Source of the DNA: Rostratula benghalensis
Taxonomy: Eukaryota > Chordata > Aves > Charadriiformes > Rostratulidae
DNA length: 64,000 nucleotides
Assembly: GCA_013399305.1 (NCBI GenBank)
Contig: VXAI01000013.1
Coordinates: forward strand, 5,084,846-5,148,845
Direction: 5' to 3'
In this document: positions 10,275-25,200 of the stretch, piece after piece
Layout: the number at the start of each line of letters is the position of its first letter
How positions within the stretch are numbered: the first letter of the stretch is position 1
Program-made: the position numbers and the translations under genes
Notes under the pieces: model-generated
The model's database searches: none
Told to the model about the DNA's origin: nothing
What the model saw: the letters and a program-made list of their open reading frames with translations, nothing else

Positions 10275-13200
10275 GTGAGTCCCGCGGAGGGGAGGAGGGG
10301 GCGGCCCGCGGCGCTCCTGGGCCGGGGACCCGGAGCCCATCTTCATTCGGGGTGCGGAGGCCCGGGGTGGGGGGGGGCGTGTGAGGACAGGCCGGCCGGG
10401 GCGCCGGGAAGTTGTGGGCTGCGGAAGTTTCAGCCGGTCTGGCCCCGTCCCGACGCCCGGGAAAGGGGGGCGGCCTCCGCAGGCCTCACTCCCCACTCGC
10501 AGCACCCCGGAGCGGAGCGGGGGTGCTGGGGGCAATGAATGGCGGTGGCTACGGCCCGCAGCGCGGGTGGCGAGGCCCTTCGGCCAGCCCCGGCCTCGGC
10601 CCCTCCGCTAGAGCCCTGCGCGCCGGGGGGAGCTCCGAGAGCGCTGGGGTGGGCTCTGACCTTCTGCTCTCCCCTTTCCCCACCGTCGGCGCCGAGCTCC
10701 CGGTGGGGCTTAGCTCTGACCTGCAAGCGACCCCTACTCTGTAAGGGGAACTGGGCGGCGGGGGAGCAGCCGCGGGGCAGGGTGGAAAAGGTCCAGTTGC
10801 TCGGGGGAGGCTGGGGCGAGCCCCAGGCGCACCTGCGGTACCGCAGGGCAACGTTGATGGAGTTGTAGGAAGGGTCCTATCGGTGCTAGGCCTGCCTGGG
10901 ATTTGGTGTGGACTTCTCTTAGCCTAAGCATCAGGTTCATGCACTCAGCTGAGACTCAAGTACCAAGTCTTTTTGTGTTGTCAAAAATATATATATACAC
11001 ATACATATAAATATAATGGCAGCGTAATGGTTAAAAGAAAAAGCCTTGTAGTAAATGTGTTATCAGGTGTCTTGGCAAGCTCTTCGTTTTCAGAGTACCT
11101 TCTGTCATGTTAATGTAAAACTGTATTAAAGCTATACTTATCTGTATTAAAGAACCAGTTGAAGGCTTCAAAAGTTAACTGCTTTCTTTAGAGAAGAAGC
11201 AGCCTTTAGGAAAAAAAATATATGTTTGGGAAAAAAAGAAAAAGCTTCTTTTTAAAAAAATAAACATACACGTGGAAGCCATTGAAAATTATGTCACCTG
11301 GCTCTGTTCTGATGCTTTGTATCCACTGCCTCGTGTGCTAATGTCAGTCACTCTCTTTCTTGCTGTAACACTACAAATAATATTCCCATAAACTGAAATT
11401 GTGATTTAAAGCAGGATATCCGTGCAGTCATAATGGTTCCACATAACTCTTTGGACTTTGAAATGGCATTGTTGATCAAACTGACTGTTGCGAGGAAAGT
11501 ATAAGATGTAGTAACTGAACAGGAAGTAAGTGATATTTATATTGGGGTGGGTTAAATAAGATGCTGTCACAGTAACTAAGTTAAATGGGCCAGAAGGTGT
11601 GAGTGTAAGGCATGGTTTTCAAAAATTAATGGATTTGTTTAAAAACACCTTAAATTCATTGAACTACTTTTAGGCAGACATTTCAAATCTTTAGCTCTCT
11701 TGCAAAAACTGTAAAAAAACCCGCTATATTTAACACAATGCATGAATTTGTGTGTGCAAGCTGATTTCCAGTTTGTTTTTCTACAACTTGGATTTTCTTG
11801 TCAAGTGAACACACTTTTAGTTTTTGTTACGCTTGGCTGTAACACTCACCTACTCAGGTTCTCAACTTTTCTGCATAAATAGCACATTGGAAGCAGACTT
11901 CAGAGGTAAATATCTTCACAGTATCTGGGTGTCATACTATTTGTGACAGGTTGATAGCTTCATAGATGTGACTTCCTTTGAATTTTTGTTGAAACTACAC
12001 ATTCTTGTGGTTCTCACTGAATCTCGTGTGACTTTCCACTTGAGCATCTTCTAATTGTGGCCCATTCTCTTGTTTTCCTGCAGCCCTGTGTGCTCTCTAG
12101 GTTAAAGCATAGACTCATCTCACTATAATTGAGGGTCTCTGCTCAATGTTGAGGACTTCGGTGTTGAAGCTCCCGAGACACTTAACTGGGATCTTTTAGC
12201 TTACTGTGACGTGAGCCAAAAATGGTGACAATTCAGAAAAAATTTCATGAGCAGATCCATAATCTTTGTCCCTTAGAGGGCAATGTCTATCGGAGAAGTG
12301 GAATGGGCACCTGAAAATGGTAACAGCTTCAGCTGTCTAACTTGAATCCGTGGTGTCTGTCTGTTTAGACCCACTAGCACTCTTGGTACTCTTGACCTTC
12401 TAGCCTGACTTAATGTTGGCATGCTGTGTTGATAAATCACTTTTTGCTGTAATGTATATGATATTTGATCTCGTAATATCCATGTTTAAATTATTCATTA
12501 GTGAAACTTCAGACTGTAAATGCTACTTTTTAAGAAAGGAAAAGTCTTGTGAGTTTCAGCGGATGCTACAAGCTTGCTTTCCCATCAGCCTAATTGTCTA
12601 TGCTACTTGGCTACTCCAGGTGGTGTTTCTGTCAGTGTCGGGCATGGATATGGGTGTGATGTGTATCTACCATATCAACACAATTTTAGGTTACATTTGA
12701 CTTGACCTTGTGTTTACATTATTAGTGAAATTTAGTGAAATGAATGCTGGAGGAACAGTTAAGACATTAAAGTATGATCTGGATACTCTTTTTGTAGTAA
12801 TAATTTATAGTGCTCTTATGGAGGGCATAGTGCTGCTATCAGTCCTGAGAGGTTTGGTTAAGAAAGCATGTGGCTCTCTGGACCTGATTTATTTCAACAG
12901 TCTTTCCTTTGACTCTGTTTTTCACTGATAACAAGGCAGCTACTTTGAAATAACATTGGGGATTCAGCTCGTCTATTTTTGTTCTAAGGAAAAGCAAAGG
13001 AATTTATCAAGTAGCTTAATTTTGATATATTAGTCATAACCTATGAATTCCAGTACGTATGATGTAATTTTAATGGCATCTTAAGTAATAATGACTGGTA
13101 AACATAAAGATTACCAAGATTACCTGTGAGCAGGAGAAGTGGTAGACAGCCATCACTCTGTTGCTGAGGCTGATACAATTTTCTGGACTATTACTGATAC

Positions 13201-16200
13201 TTTGGGAATCTGCTTGACTAGTAGGCAAATGTGCATGTAGGTTGCTGGTGTGGTTTTTTTTCTTTCTTTTTTTTTTGTTTACTCCCCCACCCCACTTGCT
13301 GAGCTATAAAATGCTTATCTGAATTTATAAGCAATTAAAATACCTTTGCCCATGACAGATGAGGTTTTCAAAACCAAGCTACTGACTAGTAGTCAAAGCT
13401 GCAGCTATAGTTAATTTGGCTGAAGTATGAATCCAAATGTAGGACTACTTGCAGTAGGTATCCAGGATAAGGTAGCCCTCTATGATTTTCATTGTTACTT
13501 AGGCATATAACTAATTTTCATTCAGGTACAAAACACTTATTATCTAGGTCAGGTATAAAATTTATTATATGTAGAATTTTTTCAAAAACCTTTTTATCCT
13601 AATGTAGCAATAAAATTCTGTGCAAACTTATGCAGAGGTGAGCTATGAGATTACTTTTGTGCGTATTAATTACATGTTTCAATGGTGATGCCAAACTTGG
13701 AAGATTTTGCTTAAATTGGCTTAGTTATAAATCAGCCACTTTAATTTTGTCCCAAGTAACAAGAATGGGTTTTGTAAGGAAAAGCAAATGCTAGGTGTCC
13801 CATTAATAATTTTTTTAAAGGTACTTTTATAATTTCTATAATTAATATTGGTCAGTAACATCACTGATGAAAAACTAGTTTATTCTGTAGAAATAATTTT
13901 CTGTGTGAGAGACCCTAGGAAAGAAAACATGAGAAGTGTGTTCTTGATAGCATTAGAAGTAGGTAATGTAGCATGGATATTTCATACTGCTTAAGAGTGT
14001 CTCTCAGCACTTTGGTTAAAATCTATTGAATAAGGCCAGGAATAAGTTTTTACTGGTGACATCTTGCTGTGGTTGATTATGGTAAACAGGAACTGGTAAA
14101 GAATGCAAAAAGATAAGTGACACAGCAGTAAAGTAAGAAAACTGTTTTGGCTGCTTTTAAAGTGCATGTGACCAGAATAAAATTATATGTCAGAGCCAAA
14201 GGACATATTACAGTAATAGTTGAGATAAAACAAATTAAAAACCTGAATGACAGTTAATAGCTCTTAATTGATAAGAATTAAAGATTTTATCGAGAAAGGA
14301 CTTGGAAGATTGCTTCTGCATATGAAAATGGTATGAACTAAGACTTGAAGGTGGACTACAGATCTGAGTAATGGGTAGCTTCATGTGGCTGAGAAGTGTT
14401 GGGACTCTTCAGTTTGAGTTTATGTTGCAGTCTGTACATCCAAAAATGGTTGAGATTATAGTTTGAAAAGGAGTTACCTCTTGAACAGATAGGAAGAACT
14501 GAGTCATCAGTTCAGTGGTGGTTATTTCATCTTCACGTGTGGTTTTTAAATGAGATACAGAGGGAGAAGACAAAGTGTAAAGGATAGTGTCTTGTGGAAC
14601 AGTATAATATTGAGAATTATGCCTGGATTTCTTTTGAGGTCTATTCTGGTTTATCAAAAGACATGTAGCATCTTCAGATGCCTCACTAGTATCTGCTGGA
14701 GTCACTTCCCTTAACAACTGGCCAGCAATAATATTCCCTAGAGGGAATTACATTCAATTTTGGTAGTTCCTCTGAACCAAACCTGGGCCTACAAAACTGA
14801 TTTTCACAGAAATGAGACAGATCAGACTCTCCAAAGTGAGTAGTTTAGCCTCTGTGTATCTACAGCAAGGTTACTTATTTATAGTGTTCCTCAGACTTGT
14901 TTTCCTCACAGCTTGCAATTAAGCCAAGGTAGTGCGCTGTGCTGTAAATGGATTATTTGCCCATGGATGAGAAGTGGTTTGAGACCACGGGTGAACAAGG
15001 CATTACATCGTGTAGCTATATGTATTTGAGACAAAGCATCAGTTCAAAGTGTTGGATTAGGTTCAGGAGTAAGAGACAGAAATTTAGGTGTTAAAATTCC
15101 ACCATTGTCAGGAGGCATCACTGGCTGTTGCCTAGATCTCCAATTCAACTAACCTTAAAACAGAAACTTAAAATTAGCAGCTAGATGTATGTCTTTGCTT
15201 CAGTGACTGTAGTGGTTACGTCTCTCCTAACCATGCTTGTAGCTGGTGTGCTAGACACGTAAATTTGTGTCTTGACATGCAAGGTGAGTCTTGCTACACA
15301 GTGCAGTCACTGTATATCTCTTCTATGAAGTGTTATGTGTTGCTAAAGAGAAGGTGATGGAGTAATATAGGCCTGGAACGAGTACCGCGTTCTATTAAGA
15401 CTTCAGTGCTCTTGCATTCTCTTCTGAGATACTTTGTAGATCTATTTTCTGTTTTGAAGGTAATCAAGTGCCAAGTCTCCTAGCATCTCTGTGATTAATC
15501 AGCTGGTCAAGTATACCACTCATGCTCCTGATAACGTCCTGTGGAATCCTATAGGGTACAGACGCAACAGGATGAAAACAATTTGTAGTCACAAGCTGTT
15601 GTGTTGTAACTTATCAGCTCTTTGCAGCTAAGAATCGGGTGGAGGAATTTAGAAGAGTGTGGAGTTGTAGGATTCAGAGGAACAGGCATGTTTTGACTAC
15701 AAGATAATCTCCAAGATGTCCAGATACCACTTGTTTAGGAGGACACCTAATGAAGAGGTAGCTTCTTGTTAAAAGATAAAGGTGGAGTTTACTAATTGCA
15801 TGCAAATAAGTAAATGAAAAAGATTATTTTTCCTCCTTTAATGAAAAATTGATGTGATTTCTCTGCATTATCTGTTCGTAAATACCTATTTGAATGTTGT
15901 CATTAGAAAGTTTCCTATATGACTATTTCTTCTGAAGTTCTCAAGGGTTTAGTATAAGCCCAATTTGTAGTAAGTAGAGTATGTAAGATCCATCTTACAC
16001 CATGCAATTTCAGGGTAATGACAGAGAATGTTCTAACTTTAGATCTTGAATCTTACATCAGTGGAGTTTTGGTACTTCTGCCTGAAAAAACTTCCCTGTC
16101 ATTTCTGTAGAGCTTCTTTTGACCTTTATTGCTCTACTCTTAGTGTCTCTAGTAGTGCAGGACCTAAGAATTTGCTTACTGCTGTCACTGGCAAGTAGTG

Positions 16201-19200
16201 GCTGCAGGTGCCAACAACAGCAGCAATTGCCACTGGCAGTTCAGTGCTGGAACAGTGAAATGTTGAAGTGGTTTGCATATGATGAGTGAGCATCATCTAG
16301 GATTTTTGCAGTACTTCGTTAACCAACACGACAAAAAGTTTGATTCGTCCATTGACCTTTTATAGGCAGAGCTGTCTGCCGTGGAGGTGGGGTTTGCTGA
16401 GCTTTTAAGTGCTCGGTTTGTCAAAGCTTGCTGTTCACTTAAAGCAGTCTGGTAAGATTTATGGTGTCCTCTCTTCCAGTAAGTGTGTTTCATAGGCTCG
16501 TCTCTTGAGGAATCTGTAGTACAGAAATAAAATTCAGCATAGTGCGGGAGACTTACAGTTTCATGACCTAATACCTAGATAATAAAACATAGGAAGTAAC
16601 AAAAATGTGTCATGGGCACTAGACAGAGTTGCTTATTGGGATGTTAGGGTACAGTTTCCTCCAGAAAGGTTGGCATTGCATGTTATTTGGGCATGGAGGG
16701 ATTTTTCTTTTAATTGGCCAGTTTGTTTTCCTTGTAACAGTAAATCATGCAAAGTGGATTTAGTGGAACTAGAAGTGTATCTCTGTGGGTGGTTTTAAAC
16801 AGACCACTCCACCACCAGGGTGGTACTATTCTACTCAGTCAGATGCTGTACAACACAGTTTTGTTTCTCAACATAATTTGCTTGGGTAGGGCTTCCAGAC
16901 ATGTTGCTTATGCCTGGATAAGCAATAAAATGGGCACAGTAGGCATACAGCTACCTTCAGGGACAGAGCCAGTTAAATTCTAATATCCTAAGTGTGCTGT
17001 GGTCCTCTCACAACAGGAGCAGTGCCCTATAAGGGCCAAATGGAAAAAAAAAAAAAGTCATGCAAACAGTCACTGAAACACTTGCTTGGAAAGCTGATGG
17101 CTTGCTTAATTCTTCAAATTCAGTAGTGTATTTTCAGCTATCCTTGAGTTAAAGGTAGACAATTTTCCTGACACCTCTTTGTGTTTATGTAGTGAGTGAC
17201 ACATTTGGCATCTCAAATTAGAATGCCTGTGTTAAGAATATATGATTCTGGAAGAAGTTCATTAAATGAATTACTCAGTTCCTGTAGACTTAGTGTTCTG
17301 TGGAGATTATTGCTGGCAAGGAAGCTGTTGCCACAGAGCTCCACAACACACTGGCAGATTTGCTGATTGCAGCTCACTTCAGGCACTTGCTTTCATACAT
17401 GCACCCTCACCTTGCCGAAATTATTTTCCCTGTGCTGTTTATTTCAGTAGCCTTAAAATCCTCACTCTAAGGCAGCCTTTTTTTTTTTTTTAAGTTTGCT
17501 GAGAAACAGTGTTAAAGTGTTTTCCAGTTCTCCCCTGTATCTAGCCTAAAGCTGATAGATCACATTAAGGCTTGCTAATCAAGGTCGCGTGTGTTTCCAT
17601 TTCTGTAAGATGGTTTCACACACCAATTTTGCCTTCAGAACTTTACATGTAATTCAGAGCTCCCCTGCATTCATCTGATTTCCCTTCAAAGTGAATGTGC
17701 TATTTTGTCTTTATACCACTGTGTTAATTAGCCACTGTGCATCAGTATAGTTATACAGGAACATATCTCTGCTCACCAAGCATGTTTTGTATGCAGGGGT
17801 ACTATGCCTGCAGCCTGAGAAGCACTGACCTAATGAAAGAAAATGTGGCTTTCTCCTCTTTGAAAAGCTAAGAAAGTTGTATTACATTACTGGAACTCTT
17901 AATTATGGAAAGATAACTCTTGCATTGAAGACAAGCAAAAACTTTTAAAAAGTGCATTTACTCAAGTGTTATCAATGGTGGTTTTCCCAGAAATTAGGCA
18001 GCACTTTGGTGTAATTATTTACGAGTAAGGTTACATTAAAATAAGAATTCCTAAAAAGCATTCTCTAAGTATTTAGTAGTAAGGCCTAATACTTGTCTTG
18101 CTGTCTAGGCTGAAGAACAACAAGAATATTTGAATTTGGCATTATAAATAAATAAATGCTTTCTTGCCGCCCCCCTCAATATAATAGCCAAGGGATTTAT
18201 TTACCTGTATGTGATTTGTGGAAAACAACAAATTAACATAAATTTCTTTTGTCTTGATATATTTCTGTGTTGGAGACACAGAAAAGTAAGAGATGTTTTA
18301 CAACCTTCTTGGTACATTTTATAACAGAAGCAGTGATTTATTGACTTAGACTTAGAAACTTAGTTTCTATGTAGAAAATAAAGCTTTAAGATTTTTATAC
18401 AGCAGGTTATTTTATAGTTGGTAATGATATTTTAGGGGTCAATTTAACCCCTGCTTCCTTTTTAAGACCAGTCTTGCTGATTTGCTTTAAAGTTTTGTAC
18501 AGCACGGTGACCTCTGTCCTCTGAATTTTGTGTCTCAGCTTTCATTGGGGTCTCCTTGCACTCTTTTGTCATACAGGCTTTTTTTTTTTTTTTTTAGCAA
18601 GTTCTCTTTTTGTTCTACCAAAAAGCTTTTCTCCCCTTATTTCCTCTTTCCCTCTTGTACAACAAGTAATTCTGGGGTCTTCCTTTCTCCCTTCTGCCCC
18701 TGCGTGCATAATATGCACAAAGATCTCCAGGTAGAAGTGCCTCTCCTCCTCACCATTTGTCCCTCCAGTCCTTTACCACCCTACTTCCCAGTTCCACAAG
18801 TGCTTCGTTCTTGCTGGTGAACTTTATCTCATGAAAGATGTAGTCCTCCCCATACCCAGTCCTGGGATAAACATGGTATGTGTTCTTCTAACACAACGGA
18901 GCATTTTAGGAGGAAAGAGATGAGGAGAGGAGACAATCTCTGCCAACCAGCTGTTTGCTGCTGCATACATAGAGTACACTTCAGCCTGGGAGATGGCCAT
19001 TAGACACTTCTATCTCACCTTGATTGGCCCAAAGTCATTGTTCATGTTACTAGAGAAAAGAGAACCTTTGGTGGATAAGAGAGGGGCAAGCAAAAACCAG
19101 GGTATGATATTCCTTGGGCTTCTTGTACTGCTCCACCCTCCACTGCTGCTTCTCCAGGGAGGACCAGACTCTCCAGTTCGTAAGCTGCTATATTAAGAAA

Positions 19201-22200
19201 CTGTATACTGGAAGATACAGCTTCAGCAACTCTACAGGCTCAGATTTGAAACCACAGAATTGCTTAGTCCTGCTTTGAGTGAACTGTAAGTTATTTCCTG
19301 CTCCTCTAACCATGTGACAGCTCTCTCTGAGCACAGCTAAGATGTGGTCATTCTTTGTAAGTAGACATTTTTTTCCTTTACTCCCCCTCAGTCAGCCAAA
19401 GCAAATAGAAACATCACTTGGCTTATGACACTAAATATACACAAAAGCATCCAAATGGTCTCCTTTCTGTAAAACTGTGCTTGATTTTTGCGGTTAACTG
19501 AAAAGAGGAAGAAAACTATGAACATCCTGTAGTGGTATGAGTTCTGTGCAATACCACAGGCAAAAGCTTCCCCTTGCGTTTTCAAAGAAGGAAGCAGTAG
19601 ATTCTAATAAACAAAATGCAAGGCATTTTTTTCTTTATTTGTCTTTAGTCTGCAACTTAGAGTATCTCAGGTATGAAATTCATTTTAGTATTCATTTAGA
19701 AATTAATTATTAGTATTTATATTGTTAGTAACCTGGCAATTAACAGTTTAAAAAAATTGGACTTGGGGCTTAATTTTGTGCAATTTTATATCAATCAGTA
19801 TTTTTTTAGCCATATAATAGGTGTTGTAACTTCATTCTTGAAGAATGTTAGCCTTTTTAGGTGTGCTACACTGTTAGCACCGTTTTCAGTTTGTGTGCCT
19901 GGAACTTTAAAACTATACAAGGTTCAAAAGTGTCATTGCAACAGAAAATGCTGGTTAAATTTGATCTCTAGAACTCAGTAGTGATTCAACAAACCACTCC
20001 CATCTATTTTTAAAAAAATAATTTATTTCAGTTTTGTCTTTGAGAGATTTGTCCCTGTCATATTCAGGTGCCAATATTTATATACTCAAGAGACTGTCAC
20101 TAGGTTTGTATCTTCACAGAGCATGCTCTTCCATGCTTTAGTTAAACCATGTATGAAGATGCAGCACGCCTGGGTGCGTTATGGTTTTATTTGATAGGAT
20201 GAATGGAGATGGATTTGATGCTAAATGTTTTGTGTTTTGTTTTTTTTTTTTTTTTTAGGAGGTGTAGGTCTTACTTATTCCATGCCATGGTTTTCACTTC
20301 ATCATCTTATGTAATTTACGTGGTCTTCTCAGTGCTTCAGTTTTTCATTGAGACTTTTCCAGTCTCTTTGAACCTTTCTGGCCTTTGCTGCTTGTAAGAA
20401 ACAAACCCTGTTTGTTTCTGTGCCCTCTGTTCATGTTGTTCAGGTGAGGGTTTCTTACTGACCAAGTGTTCCCACTGCTGCTCCAGGCTTCACACTGTGT
20501 AACCAAAAGGCCCATCCCTCACATTGGTCATGCCTGTCTGGACGATACCTTTCTGTCCCCGAGAACCAGAACTGACAGGCTCAAAACGTGAGACACCCAC
20601 CTTGGGTACGTTGACAGAAGAATGCATCTTGTCCTCCCTCTCACCTCTTGTCTGTCAGCCAGCTGTGCTAACATGTTGATGCTAACAAATGTAAGTAGGG
20701 CAGTAGCATGAACTCATGCACTGTTGTGTGACTGGTTGTGGTGGTTAATTTGTTGGCATGCTTCCTGGCACAGGCTTGGGTAATGTTAGCCAGTACCCAC
20801 CCAAATTAATGAGTATGCTTGAAACAGAATGGTGTAAACACAGTTCCTAATGGATGGTATGGGTAAGGCATCCTTATCCGATTTGTGTTGTGTTGGGAGG
20901 AGAGAGGGAGTTGCTGTGTGCAGGTGTGCATTCTGCTGTACCAGTTGCCATCAGGTCCTGAAAGTGCTCCTGGTCCTAGTTTCTAATATTTGCACAACCA
21001 GTGAAAGCTACCAGCAGACAAGAGCCACTGTAGTGCTGGGGATGGGGAGGTGGAAGGGAGCTACCTGTTCTAGCATTGCCAGTAGCATGTACAACACAGA
21101 ACGAGGGTGAGCTCCACTGCTGTTCTCATAACTGACCTATTTGATGTCACACCAGAGTCAAACCTGGTTTTCCTGCCAGCAACAAAATTCATTCTTGCCT
21201 CTCTGCTCCTAGAAATTGGTTTTGAAAACCTGAGAAAATGCAGGTGACTAGGTTTCCAGCAGATGAAAGTGCACCTGTGCATGTAACAACCTACTGCTGT
21301 GGACAAATTATCAAGTGCATCTGACATTCTGTGAATGCAAGCTCATAAGGTTCCCAATCTTCTTCTCCAGTTTCAGTAGAAAAAGAAAAAATATTTTGCC
21401 TTCTAGTAAGGAGATCTGGCAAACTTGTAGCTGTGCTTCTACAGACTGTTTTAGGTACAGCAGGGGTGACCTTAAGGGTTGTTGTATTTCACTTAATCTG
21501 CTTCTTGATTACAGAGTGCTGACCTGCCAAGAAAATGAATTCTTGTCTACAGCTTTCTTTTCTGATGAGTAGTTCGTAAGTTTTGTATGTCTTTTGTCAA
21601 AAGACAAGTTCTAAGCACCCTCAGAGACTCGAGAGATGTGCTGGAACTGCATTCTGGAGTGGTTTAGCAGTTTCCTGTCAGTTCAGCTGCAGCAATTTGT
21701 TTCTCACTTGAGCTCCAGAGTTGGTTCTAGGGTGTGAAGTAGCATAACTAAAGGTAGTTTAATCATCACGTACTCTGTGTGTTCTGGTCTCTCACCTTAA
21801 TCATTGAGTCAGTGTGGGTGGTAAAGGTGTAGGCTCAGGAACCTTTTCAGTTCTATCTCATATATGCACTAGATCTGTTACTGTTTAGATGCCTCAGATC
21901 TGTAGACACTTACCTGAAATTTTTATTTTTATTTACCCCCACCCCCTTCTCTAGTGGCCTGTGATCTCTTCCTCCTGGAGCCATATTTTTTTCCAAAGTC
22001 TGCCTTTATAAGTTGGCACTGGCAGGAGCTGGACCAAGGAGCTGGTGATGCTTGGTGCTGTACCAGCAGTTTTCCCACAGCAGGTAGTCTTTGCAGAGGG
22101 GAGATGACGATCCATCATGGATTTAGAAGCTGAGTGCTTTTAGCCTTGATTTCAGGATGGTGACTTGTGTGTCAATTCTGGCTGCAATAATTGCTCCAGC

Positions 22201-25200
22201 AATGAAATGACTCAGTACCAGTATCTGTACGGCTGTAAATAACTTCTCCAAGGTCACCACATACAGACAGTATCACTGTGATGCAAGTCTGAATTAGCAA
22301 AGGGCATTATGTAGTTAGCTTATTCCAAATAAACCAGCCATAAATAAGGATGCCTGCTGTGCATCATCAAGGCTGGTTTTTAGGGTTTTTTTCACATGCT
22401 TGGATGCTTTGTGGGTCCAACACGGTGTCCTGGTTTGTCAGAGTAACCTGGTCTTGAAATGACGTGACTAGTATGTTGCTTCTTTGATTGTGGGATTCTT
22501 CAGAGGACTGTAGTGTTTGTGGCAGAACTGAAGCTTTTATGTGGGGATTAGCAGATTTAGAGACCTTAGTTCTGCATCAGCTAATATAAAATTATGTAGA
22601 AGTTCTGTCATATATTGCATATCACATGGTGGCTGGCAGACACCACCTTCTGAAGGGTGCATTTTTGAGTAATAAATATTTCTACAAGATACTTTTGTCA
22701 GTGAAGTTGGCTAGCCTTTCAATTTATTCTATACACCTGCTTCATCTCCTGTAAGTAGTCCATGTGCCCAAGAGTGGATTATGGGCTACCAAGAAATGAA
22801 GATTTCTTTTTCTCCCCAGGCTTGCTCAAGGTCTAGCTGTGGAACACCCACATCACCATCTTCCTGTAGTAAGATCATCAGTGTTTTGTACCACAGTGTT
22901 GAAGTTTCTGGCCAGCAATTCAATTCCTAGATCTTCTTGAGGACTCGGTTATACAGACTTGAACCTGATGTTCATAAAATTCCCCATGCTGAACCTCTAG
23001 CATGCTGTTATGGAGGTCTCACTCCTGTGATTTCTTCCAGGAGACTGGAAGAGATACACTATTTCTATACTCATATATAGACTTTAAAGTGGGACGTAAT
23101 TTTACTTGAACTCTGTCTTAACCAACTAATTGGCTTGTTTTCTCTAAACTGTATACTCCTGGGACTGATATTATCTTTCATATATTCATCAAGAGCTTTC
23201 TGTTTCTGAGCTAAGATTGAAGCTGTTCCAGTGCTCAGAGCAATTGGTGTAGTTAGTTGGTCACACAGGGGACTATCCATACAAAAACTTGGAAACCTGG
23301 TGTCTACTTTGTTAAAGGGATACCTTCTCTCAGTCTTTGTGATTTACATTGCATCAGTGCCTTCAGAGAGGAGTATCTCATTTCCAAAGGTGTTACACAC
23401 CTGAAAAAATTAATTAGTATGTCATTAATAACTTTTTTCTGTTTAGTGGTTACAACCAGCATTAATGAACATTTTTATTTTGTTAGTGGGCTGTAACAAC
23501 ATACCTGCTCTCTTAATACTGTCATAAAAGCACTGTAACTTATCATTGCATAAGTGGAGGCTTTTAGAAAAGTGACAAACACTTGACCTGACAGTAAGGC
23601 TGTTGCCAGCTCTCCCAAGCAGCAAGAACCACTGACACTGAGCATGTTTAACCTCGCTGTCTGCTCCAGAACAGACTCAGAGACTTGCAGAAAAATACTT
23701 CAGAAACTGAAGCATGGAATGCTTTGAATATGATGCTTGATTAGGTTAATGGTACTCGCTGATTGGGCTGCCAGTGAAGTGCAGATGGACTGTTTTCAGT
23801 ATTTCAGTTTCACTGGGATCAAAAGCAAAGCTATCTTCAGATCTCTTTCATTAAAGTTATTATTTTGGCTCAACTTCCTGTATTTCTTTAATTCTGACTA
23901 ACTCACCAAAAAGAGTAAAGGTCAGTTTCAGATTTCGTTTTTTCTATATGTTCTTTGAAACAAATATTCTGTCCTAAAAAAAATTTAAAATACATTAAAC
24001 TGTTGTGTTCATAGTAATTTTATTGGTGTGACTTTGTGGGCTTTAAGCTCTTGTATTGATCTAATATATATTGATTTTCTTTATTGTAATCATTGTTTCT
24101 CACACAAAATTTCATGCCACTTCAGTACTGTTGTAATAGAGTGAAATGTTTTTATGTTACCTGTAAATTCAGGCTGGTGTATATTTTGAACTTTTCATGT
24201 CGCATATTTTTTATTGCTACTGAACAACATTCACAAGTTATCAACAGGAACACAGCAGTACTGGAGAGCTAATTATCTTTTTTGTTTGTTTGTGGGGGTG
24301 CTTTTGTTTTGACCCGTCCAAACATATGGATGCTTAAAAGATTGAGAAGAATATCATTGCCTGTGTTTCTCAATTCTGCCTCAGGATGCTCATTAGAACT
24401 GCTGTATGGAGCTGTACTACCAGCTCTGCAATAAAAGAAAAAGTAAATATTGTGTGATTTTTTTAAACTGGAAGCTTGAAAATTGAGTATTGCAGACTCA
24501 GCAATTACCTTCCTTAAGCATTTTTCCCCCCATGAAAAACTACACTTGCATATTACCCTTGTGACAGATAACACAAGGGGAAATTGTAACAGAAACACAA
24601 ATTGTACAGGAGAGCTTGAGTAGAAATTGAGGGTTTGTAATACGTGGCCTGAGACTTCAAACACAAATCTTGAGCTGCAGACCCTGTGCTGCAGGATATC
24701 ACTGAGGGCAAGCTCTTATGCAGTTTCTAAGAGGCATAAGTAGTAATGCCAAAAGCTAAACTATCTCTAGCATTTTTTATTATGTCACCTTAATCTTTCA
24801 TAAATGAACCTAGATGTACGGGGTGATGATTGACTTCATTGAAGGCTGTGTTGGATCCAGCATAGAATCCCTGGTTTTCAAAATGGCCTTTTGAGTGAGA
24901 TGATTATCTCACTCCTCTGCTGTTGCCAATATCGGATTTTTATGGTTTTTGGTGTGTGGTCTCAAGATTTTCTCAGTCCTTATGTACTAAGACTTTGGGG
25001 GGGGTCTTTGTTGCTCAGGAGTCAGGGTTATCATGGAAGAGACCCCAAAGAAATGCCAGGTAGGTGCGAAATTACTTTTGTTTCGTAGAAATAATTTTCC
25101 CTTGCCATTCAGTAGGGATTCATGTGTTCTTTATTCTTCCATCTTAAGAATCAAGTGTTAAATGTGATGTGTGCAAAGCGGGATGATGACGACTTACAAA

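Larger units (their letters stand above)
9290..10830. promoter_or_regulatory. WASL: CpG island and promoter region of WASL
   Basis: Base composition switches sharply from AT-rich to very GC- and CpG-rich just after the CR1 copy and returns to AT-rich by about 10860, inside intron 1. The island covers the probable core promoter, the 5' UTR and coding exon 1. No TATA box is evident next to the start codon, which fits a broad, TATA-less housekeeping promoter. A 196-base assembly gap interrupts it, so the transcription start cannot be fixed. Many long ORFs on both strands here are composition artefacts. Confidence 0.85.

Noticed and set aside
9136..10940. Many long ORFs on both strands in the CpG island
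   Set aside because: Stop codons are rare in GC-rich DNA, and several of these frames run through the N gap. Only coding exon 1 matches a known protein.
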